Below, one piece after another: positions 56,402 through 64,000 of a DNA stretch of 64,000 nucleotides (position 1 is its first letter; each line of letters opens with the position of its first letter). The notes beneath the pieces were generated by a model. The model saw nothing but the letters and a program-made list of their open reading frames with translations, had not been told where the DNA came from and did not search any database. Made by a program: the position numbers and the translations under genes. This DNA is from Salvator merianae (taxonomy: Eukaryota; Chordata; Lepidosauria; Squamata; Teiidae): contig QVOM02000034.1 in the NCBI GenBank assembly GCA_003586115.2, forward strand, positions 132,911,598 through 132,975,597. The letters are read 5' to 3'.

Positions 56402-57000
56402 CCATTGTTGATTCTCTTAGATCTCCCAGCAGCTTTTGATGCCACTAATCACTGTATTCTTCTGGAGAGGCTTTCAGGCGAAGGGGTTGGACACAAGGGC
56501 CCTTTCTGCACTTGGGCTTATTCCAGATTATATCTCAGAATAGGGACCTGCCATCTGCATGCTAGTGCAGATTATGGTAGGCCTTGGGCAAGACCTTTCA
56601 TAGTTTGCACTAGCATGTGGATAGCAGGTCCCTACTTTGGGACATAGTCCACAATAAGGCCAAGTGCAGAAAGGGCCAAGGTTTGGTTATGGTTCCGTCC
56701 TATCTGGATGGTTGCCTCTGGAATATGTTACTAGGGCAATACAGCTCAATCCCTTGGTAGCTTTTCTGTGTGATTCCACAGAGTTCTATTGTTTGCTCCG
56801 TGCTGTTAAACATCTATATGAAACAGCTGGGGCAGGTCAATCAGAGATTTGACTTGTGGTGCCATCAATATGCAGATGGTACCCAACTTTAGTTCTCTTT
56901 TTCATCAAATCCAGGAAAGGCGGTAGATGTCATAAATCAATGCCAGAATGAGGGCAAACAAGCAGAAACTCAGTGTAGACAAGGCAGAAGTACTGCTAGT
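56402..57000 (+). pseudogene. Decayed L2-type reverse transcriptase
   Basis: Recognisable pieces are DLPAAFDATNHCILLERL, then (after the insertion) WLWFRPIW-like sequence, NIYMKQLGQ and QYADGTQL. The missing second Asp of YADD, frameshifts and stops mean no activity. An unbroken relative would be an endonuclease-RT protein. Confidence 0.7.
56499..56676. mobile_element. Foldback MITE, subfamily A2, with 5-bp duplication
   Basis: GCCCTTTCTGCACTTGGGCT at the left is inverted against GGCCAAGTGCAGAAAGGGC at the right, and the arms share the AGATTATATCTCAGAATAGG and GACCTGCCATCTGC modules. The exact duplication CAAGG lies at 56494-56498 and 56677-56681. Removing the element plus one CAAGG rejoins the LINE frame (GVGHK, then a VWxWFRxY-like run), an internal check on the boundaries. 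Confidence 0.9.
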
Positions 57001-57284
57001 TGTGAGTTCATTTATTCAGGTGGGTGATATTCAGCCTGATATGAATGGGGTTGTATTTTCCCTGAGGGATCAGGTTCAAAGTTAGGGGTGCTCATTGATC
57101 CATCTCTGTTACTGGATGGCCCAAATGATGTCTGTGGCCCAGGGTGCTGTCTATCACTTGCAGCTTATCATTATTTTTAATATGTTTCTTTTTCTTTGTG
57201 TGTGTGAATGGGGGGTTTATTGTGAGCCATCCAGAGAACTTGTGTCTATAGAAATTTAGTAAGTTAAATGAATGAATGAATGAT

Positions 57285-59189
57285 CCATCAATTGAATAAT
57301 AAAATTGCATCAGGATCAATTCCTGCAACCCCAAGGACATAGCCATGAAATTTTCTTGACAAGAATACAGAAGTGATGTGTTATTGCTGTCCTCTGTGGA
57401 GATGCCTGGAATCAAACTTATGATCCTCTGCTTTCTGTTCACTGGCTTTATCCCTCAGCAAGCATTCCATTAACAGTGCCATGTTACATGTGTTTTGGCT
57501 GTAGTGATTGTGGTCCCTACCAGGAGTGGGAAGGAAAGGGGCTTGTAGAATATTCTGCTTTAGGTGTCAACATAACTTGGCTTTTGGTACTATACAGCTT
57601 GAGTCAGGTGCAACAGCCTTTTGCTGCTCTTTCTTAGGCAGCAGAACATTTTGGATAAGCTCTTATTCTGTATGTGGAGAGTTTTAACAACTTGGATTTT
57701 CTTCTTTGCTGGTGACAGCAGTTCCTGCTTCCATTTCAAGTGATTTATGTTTGGTGTATCCGTTCCCTGTTGATTTACACTTGTTCTTACATAACTGTCT
57801 TACAGTTTTTATATCTGGCAAATCTGACAAGCTCAAGCCCTTCTCCCAGACTTGGTGAGGGAAAGTGTCTTGTTGCAGCTACATTATGCTTTCATGCCCT
57901 AGACAGTGCAGTGAGAATTATAATGCAGAATTAGCTAGATATTATATTTGTTTTTATTTTGGAAATAATAGGCTCTTCCAGCTGGAAGCAAGTAGCAGTA
58001 GCAGTACCCACAGCAAGACATGGGAACTGAACTTTTCTCAGTTCAAGAAATTGTTTTCTGTACCAGAATTACACCCTCAGTCCTTTTGCATGATGTTCTG
58101 TTGTGATTGTTCCACAGATAGTTGCTCTAGAAATTATTGGTGATAATCTGCTGTAATTTATGTAATTTGGAGGTGTTTTGAATTCTTTTGAAGTGGATGA
58201 AGTCTCAAGACTCTTTCCCCATTTGCAGAAAGGCAGGACCTGCTGGGTATAATTTTTGGCTAATTCCTGAGCTATGAGATCAGCAAGACATTCTAGAGGC
58301 TATAAAGGTGGCACCCAGATTTTTGAACTCTGTCTTAGCTCTGCGATCACTGTCATAGTAGAAAACATCCCTTTTTTATGAGAAAGAACTTCAACAAGCT
58401 ATGATTTCTCAGAATAGCTGCTTTGAGTTATTGCAAACTGGCTATTCTATTATTAGGCAAGAAGACTTATCACAGTTTCATCTAAGACCAAAATAACCAA
58501 AAGTCGACTTTGGTGATAAAATGTATTTCTCCCTTATCTCAGAAAGAACAGCATTAATCCATTGTACTCATTCTCCTCTTTCTGGTTTTTCTTCATTCCC
58601 TCAATTTTTGTTAGCACTTATCTTCCCTTCTTTATTTCACAGTTGCTTGAGCATTAAAAAGCATAACACCTATCTTCTCAGCCATGTGAATCCAGCACTG
58701 CTATCTTTGCACACTACTGTATTAGCTCCCAGGTGACGCGGAGAGAAAGAAAATTTAGGAAAGGTCAAATATTCAATCCATGCTTGATATCTGAAACACA
58801 CATTCAAGGCCACTAGTCTTCTCCTGTTGTATACAGTATTAGCATTATCTTAGTGAATCTTCAACATGCAAGTGTAAAGTTTCTTCATGCTATCACAACT
58901 GATCTTCACTCAAACATACAAGAGAATGGTGCCTTACAGTTTTGGCAGCTGTGTCGCATGCCATAAGAAGCATGATATAGTGCCACAGTATTGCACTTAG
59001 ATGTTTCCTCCTTAGATCATTTCATAACTAGTTTACTGAGCTTAACAGACTAGGTGCTGACCATGGTGGGAGCATTAATAAACCTTTCTGAGCCAAGATT
59101 GGGCAATTGCTGTCTTCAGTGTATCAACCTATCTACCAAAGCAGAATATGAGCAAGAAGGGAAAAATGCTATAGCATGACCTTTCACTC
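57285..59189. other. No gene recognised
   Basis: Unique-looking. Frames of up to 92 codons (57865-58143) show no domain. Confidence 0.4.
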
Positions 59190-59428
59190 CAGCTGCATTC
59201 ACACTCAGCTAAAAAAAGGTATCTCAAAAGCACCTAGCATGTGGCCCTTGTGTTCTCATCCCATCTTTAATCTATCTTTTCTAGCCTTGAGTATTCATGA
59301 GAGGTGAGAGGAACAGACTGGCTTGGGAAAAATCCAACCTGTAAACCATCTTAAAGCCATTTCTAAGTTGACTCACAGGTGCTTTTTAAAAAAAGCTGTG
59401 TATGAACACAGCTTCTGAATATGCTAGT
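59190..59428. mobile_element. Non-autonomous DNA transposon, family C
   Basis: Imperfect inverted ends: AGCTGCATTCACACTCAGCT followed by AAAAAAAGG on the left, and AAAAAAAGCTGTGTATGAACACAGCT on the right (by position). The interior shares CTTTTCTAGC, GAGTATTCATGAGAGG-like sequence and CAGACTGGCT with the element at 17385-17582. No clear target duplication. Confidence 0.65.
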
Positions 59429-60784
59429 TTGGTCTATTTATTCTAGAGAACAATAAAAAATTTCTATGTTCCCCTCCTTTTGGCTAGTGACCAATCGAGC
59501 ATCTTAAGATCTCTCCAGACATGGGTTAAAAACCTGTGATGTTTCTGGAACTATATTGGGATTTCCATACATTTTGTGGCAATCCCGATGTAGACCTGAG
59601 TCAGTCAAGTGGAAACCTGTTACATTGGTATTATGGAAAACCTAGAAATGGCACTGGATTTTCCATTATAGCGTTTATTTACTTCGGTCTGGCATTTCTT
59701 CGTGAGGTTGTTTCTCTTGCAAAATATCTGCAAGTAGGAAACATGAAAAAAACAAAGAAAAGTGAACAGGTTCTTCCTATATATGGTTATTGTTCAGGCG
59801 GATGTATCCTGAGAAGAAATGCCAGAAAGAAGTAAGAGCCCAGCATTTTGCTGGGATTGCCTCCTCCTATCTGACAGGGTCAGTGAGAGTCAATTCTAAA
59901 GAAGATCCCAAAATTTCCTCTCTGTGCTTCCTGTTTTTCCAAAGCTTATGCTCAGGACTCAGTGCAACATTTCCTAAGACCAGTGCTAGAAGTGAGTCCA
60001 CTGGGCCACCCGCTATTTAAGCATGCCACTACCTTGATCTAAACAGTATAATTTATTTACAAGTAAGTTCTCCTTAGGTGAACTTCACATATCTCAATAC
60101 TCTCAACTCTTAAAATTTCAAAATATGTCAAAAACTCAGTCTTACTAGTTAAACAAATTTCAGTAATCAAAGAAGAAAAAGCGTGGTTCATCTTTCTTCA
60201 GCTGCTAAGAATTCTTGGTCACTTGAGCTTATCAGATGGTTGTTTTAGAGTTTGCTATAGTAAAGGGACCCAAGATCTCTTTTTGTTTCCTTGTTGATTG
60301 CTTGGACCTGGAATATGTATAAGGGGTTCAAATCAAATCAAAACAAAGACTTTTTCTCCAAAATCAGTCATATTCCCCAGCAGTTTACTATAGGAGAACT
60401 GCTAGCATGCCTTGAGAAAAGATATGCTATTGTCATTTTCTCAAGCCCAAGAGGATGGTATCCACTGGATCGCTGCAAAATATATTTCTGTTTTTGGTTC
60501 TTTTCCAGTTAGACACTTCTGGGGGGAGGAATTCTGCCAAATGTTGCATCACTTACCCCTTCAGACATAGGGTTGAAGTGTGACTCCAGTTTTAATTTAG
60601 AAGAAAAGTGGTGCTTTAGCTCCATTTCTCATGTTGGCTTGAAAACACACCACAAAAAGTACATAACATAACAGGATTGCCCCTGTGGTTATCTCCAACA
60701 CCAGCTACTATTACCAGTATTTTGACACCTCTTGCATTACGGGGCTCTCGGCTTTTATTAGAATAACTGTTTTCCCTAACATGG
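59429..60784. other. No gene recognised
   Basis: The 99-codon frame at 59536-59835 has no recognisable domain. Its first part overlaps a short repeat shared with 26758-26810. Confidence 0.4.
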
Positions 60785-61510
60785 CCGTCACCACCTCATT
60801 ATAATTCCATTACCTTTCTCCATCCCATCTCCATTACCTTTAAGAACAACTGCCTCACAATCCATTATCTTCGTTATCATCTTCTGTACAGTTGCTACCC
60901 TCACCTCCTCATTTGCAATCATCACCTCACCACAATTACAGTCCCATTATCTTTATCACTACTCTGTTGCAAACCTAATTACACCCATTACCATTTTGCT
61001 ATCTCTCCCTTTCTTGCATATCTGCATCTTCTTCACTTTATTTTTTTTTCAAGTAATCCTCATATTTATGAGGCATTACAACTCAGGTATCTTCATTTCC
61101 ATATATTGCTTCTTACCTATAGGATAGCTTCCACTTAGTATTCATATTTGTAATTATTTTCCAAGTACAACACTAATGCTTTTTATTGTCAGAGCTGCTT
61201 CATCCAAAGCACTTTTGCAAGTTATATTCTTGGTACATGGGAATTGGTATGAAAGATGACAGGCATATTATCTATTTTATACCAATTCCTTTTGGTATTT
61301 CCTTTCATACTGATAATACTTTCTCCTTCATTGCTGTTATCTTCACCATAAGCCACCATTAGCTTCAACCCTATTATAGTCATAATTTTCTCTATTTTAC
61401 TTCATTATCTTACTGTTATCTCCACTACAAATTTTACTATGCTTAAACCAGGCTTTTCAGAATAATCTTTGTCCCATTACCACCAAATTCTACTGCAGCA
61501 TGAAGCGCCC
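60785..61510. repeat. Decayed G-poor degenerate tandem array
   Basis: Phrases such as CCATTACCTTTCTCCAT, CCATTATCTTCGTTATCATC, CCCATTATCTTTATCACTAC and TTCATTATCTTACTGTTATC recur at irregular spacing. The plus strand is strikingly poor in G, especially 60785-61015 and 61310-61510. This suggests an old CCATTATC(T)-type minisatellite broken by mutation and insertions. Confidence 0.5.
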
Positions 61511-61934
61511 AGCATTAGTTTAATCATCAACTATTGTTGTCTATAATCCCCTTATAATTACAAACATCTTTTCAACACTTAGCCATTTTAATTGATCCTG
61601 CTGGAGAAATATCATGTGGTACAACAACTATATTTGTTTCAGACATTTCTCAGCATACTAAAGGAAGCATGCCCTCCCCAGTGCATAGAAGGTATGTGGA
61701 AATGCCATGATGTTATATGGGCAACTAAATTTTGTTTCCCCCTCTCTTTGGAGCCATCTATCTTCACTGGCAGTATTCTTGCCAAAGTCATGGGGAATTC
61801 CTGGCTTCACCTGCTGTTGACACCAGTACAGATTTCAAACGCTACAAAAAAACCTCATTAATTATTTAGTTAGAGAATTAGCCAATACATTTATCTTCCA
61901 TGACTGCATAATGTATTTTTTTGCTTCCAGAACT

Positions 61935-62010
61935 GGAAAAGTAAAGATGTCCTCACGTCAATCTTGACTCTTGGTGACTGTACGAATACTATCAAACAGT
62001 TTTCTTATTT
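61935..62010 (+). mobile_element. Possible SINE fragment
   Basis: AGTAAAGATGTCCTCACGTC and TCTTGACTCTTGGTGACTG resemble a squamate SINE body ('ggtaaaggt...gactcttggtgac'). Too short and diverged for a firm call. Confidence 0.35.
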
Positions 62011-62911
62011 ATTTTCTTATTTTTTCCCATTAATATTCAGCTTATACCCCAAAATTTGGGGTGGTACATACTGAAGAGTGTCTAAAAATGACCGATAAAG
62101 CTAAACATTTAGAAGTGCGCTGAATGCTGAATGAATTTACAGCTTCTTTCTTCCATCTCTGTGCACTTTTTAGGGTGGAAAATGTATTTGCCACATGCAA
62201 AAATCACAAGTAATCTTGTGGCAGACTCTCTTAAAACTGATTAGAAACTCAGTGGGGTACTTGTATTTTTAAAAAAATGTTAATTTGCACCCTTTCACAT
62301 TGTTTGGTGGCATAATTTGGTTCCTCGAGCGTTAGAATGATGTGCGTGCTACTCTGAGGCCATGATGAGTATTTGAAAGGTGGGGAAGCCACCTTGTATT
62401 AGGCAAGTGGAAAAACTCTCAAGGACAAAGAAGTGGAGATGGAGGCCATGTCTTTATTTTGTGGGAGAGAGATGCTTGGGGGATGCACTCCTGCTGGATG
62501 GAGCAAGAATTTAACATCCCTGTTGGCATTGCCAGGGCTATAGTTTTTAAGCTGGCCCTCATGCAAATTTGGCACTGTTTGCCACAGCATGGGCTGGTGC
62601 ACTGAACTGTATGTGCCTTAGAGGGTGTTGTGGAGACGGGCAGAATTCAATGCCACTCTAAGGCACCTTGAGCACCATGTGGTGATGCGGTTGTAGTCAG
62701 AACATCAAAGAACTGGAACTGGACAGCCTTTACCTCTTACAAGAAAACCCTAGGTGCCCTGAGCCTTGAAGGTAGCAGAAATTGACAGTTATATCTTTGC
62801 CTTCTGCTGTGTTGTGGTTCCTGAATCTGATCTTGGTACATGGAGTTAAAAAAAGAGAACATTCTCCAGTTCAATAGTGAACAAGTATAATATTCTCCCT
62901 TGTGTTCTTAG
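62011..62911. other. No gene recognised
   Basis: 62030-62085 (TTATACCCCAAAATTTGGGGTGG) contains a perfect 14-bp palindrome and may be a LINE tail. Otherwise unique-looking. Confidence 0.4.
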
Positions 62912-62919
62912 CTGGAGAT

Positions 62920-63205
62920 TAGGGATGTGCAAATTTCGATTCATATTTGAAAATTCATATGAAATTTCATTTTTGCAAATTTTTGCATCAAAACGAGAAT
63001 GAGTTTTTTTGCACTTACAGTGTTCGATTGAAACAATGAAAATGGCATTTGCATTGGCATTTTCAATAGGAAAACGTTAGGAAAAATGTGAAAACGAATG
63101 CGAAAAATGCATTTTTCGACAACAAAATTCACTGATGAAGCGAAAATGCAAATTTTCATTTTGAAAACAAATCAAAAACATTTTTCCCCCCCATGCACAT
63201 CCCTA
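62920..63205. mobile_element. AT-rich non-autonomous hAT, 286 bp
   Basis: TAGGGATGTGCA at 62920-62931 is perfectly inverted at 63194-63205 (TGCACATCCCTA). A perfect 8-bp duplication, CTGGAGAT, flanks it (62912-62919 and 63206-63213). The body is AT-rich with many TTTTGCAAA/GAAAATG modules. No coding sequence. It belongs to the hAT superfamily by duplication length and terminus length. Confidence 0.9.
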
Positions 63206-63213
63206 CTGGAGAT

Positions 63214-64000
63214 CTATAAGACAAGAAAGGGAGACCTTGTCCAGGTTAGAGTGGGCAGCACTGAACACCCTCCCCAAATCACTTGCAGCAGACCCTTCCC
63301 TGCATATCCTGTTTGAGCTTAGCTCTGTGGTTCCAGGGCAAACTCTCATCTTGTAAGAAGACAAGGGGTTCTCCATCCTGGGAAATGTGATTCAGGGCAC
63401 ATATTGTCTGAAAAAGGAGATTTTATTGCATCTCTAAGGAGCACCTGAGTGAAGTGGAAAAGAGAGAGCAGGCTGGGTTGCTCTGCCATCTTGCTCCCAG
63501 CAATGGTCCCTCCCTCCTCTAACTGCCACCAGAAAGCTGTGAACCATCTTGCTAGAAAGAAATGAAGAAGAGACAGTAGGCTGGGCATTTTTACCTGTAA
63601 TTATAGTGAGTTTATTGTAACCTACCTGGATAATGTAGGGTATAGAGTAGGATATAAAAACTAACTAACTAAAGGAACCATATCTGAAGAAACACACCAG
63701 ATACTATTCTGACCGATACAGAGTACATTTCTTCTCCAAGGATTAACAGGTAAGATTAACATATGGTGAATGAAGGTTTTAAGAATAATTTAATAGAAGA
63801 TATCTGAAGTGCCAAAGTGCTCCAAATAATAAACTGCTCAATGGCCCTGTCTCCAGATTGACGTACATATTATTTTGAAGTGTAGATGAGTGCAGTGTCC
63901 TTAATATCCTCATAAAATCTATATTTTAAACAAAGCTGGAGTCTGAATTAATATGCTTTTTATCTTTTGAAAGGGATGGACCCTGAACACTGCATGGAAG
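63214..64000. other. No gene; probable LINE tail at 63598-63672
   Basis: 63598-63672 (TTATTGTAACCTACCTGGATAATG, then a TATAAAAACTAACTAACTAA end) resembles a decayed L2-type LINE 3' end. The rest is unique-looking. Confidence 0.4.

Larger units (their letters stand above)
56390..57284 (+). mobile_element. Old L2-type LINE, 5'-truncated, split by a foldback
   Basis: It begins inside RT with LILLDLPAAFDATNH, continues after the nested element at 56499-56676, and reaches CHQYADGTQL at 56862-56890. It ends with GTGAGCCATCCAGAGAACTTG and an (AATG)n tail. The catalytic YADD has become YADG, and the frame has many breaks, so it is old. The 3' end is of the same general type as the young LINE. Confidence 0.75.

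Noticed and set aside
59536..59835. 99-codon gene with hydrophobic segment
   Set aside because: Part of it lies in a dispersed repeat. No homologue comes to mind and there is no splice context.
1..64000. Endogenous retrovirus or LTR pair
   Set aside because: No paired long direct repeats, primer-binding site or gag/pol order was seen. All reverse transcriptase signals are of the non-LTR type.

Overview
The window looks like non-coding nuclear DNA of a reptile, most likely a squamate (lizard or snake). The evidence is the repeat mix: CR1 fragments in both orientations, young and old L2/CR1-superfamily LINEs with tails ending in a 'GGCGGCATACAAATCTAATAAA' type sequence (written here only as a type), an L1 ORF2 3' end, tRNA-derived SINEs, several hAT-type DNA transposons, a Helitron and a mariner relative. 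The squamate assignment is from remembered repeat families; no database search was run. I could not recognise any host exon, rRNA, functional tRNA or CRISPR. The best reading is an intergenic desert or a large intron. The only long open frame with a real protein signature is a 5'-truncated LINE reverse transcriptase at 47966-49087. Layout: 1-17 kb is mostly unique-looking AT-rich DNA with scattered CR1 and L2 debris. At 6.2-7.1 kb an (TA)n tract, a Helitron and a mariner-like element are packed end to end. From 17.4 to 28.2 kb come foldback (MITE-like) elements, a small hAT with 8-bp target duplications, L2, SINE and CR1 copies. From 28.2 to 42.3 kb little is recognisable except one foldback element. 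From 42.3 to 57.3 kb the DNA is crowded with nested insertions: foldbacks, an L1 3' end, a CR1 split by a young LINE, two small hATs, a foldback interrupted by a second copy of the same young LINE, and a 1015-bp very GC-rich hAT carrying inverted minisatellite arrays. An old L2-type LINE follows, itself interrupted by a foldback. From 57.3 kb to the end there is mostly unique-looking DNA with one foldback, a decayed G-poor array and a 286-bp AT-rich hAT. The strongest candidate for something undescribed is a group of foldback elements whose termini resemble GGCCCTTTCTGCAC or GGCCTTTTCACAC. They differ greatly inside but share modules. At several sites they are flanked by 5-bp, not 8-bp, direct repeats (CTTAG, CTTTG, CAAGG exact; others with one mismatch). 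One copy sits inside an old LINE, so the empty site can be inferred, and this supports the 5-bp duplication. The second candidate is the GC-rich hAT at 55346-56360, with perfect 8-bp target duplications and 29-bp and 33-bp tandem units present in both orientations. Relative age can be read from nesting: CR1 and old L2 are oldest, then the foldbacks, and the L2/CR1-type LINE seen twice at very high similarity is among the youngest.
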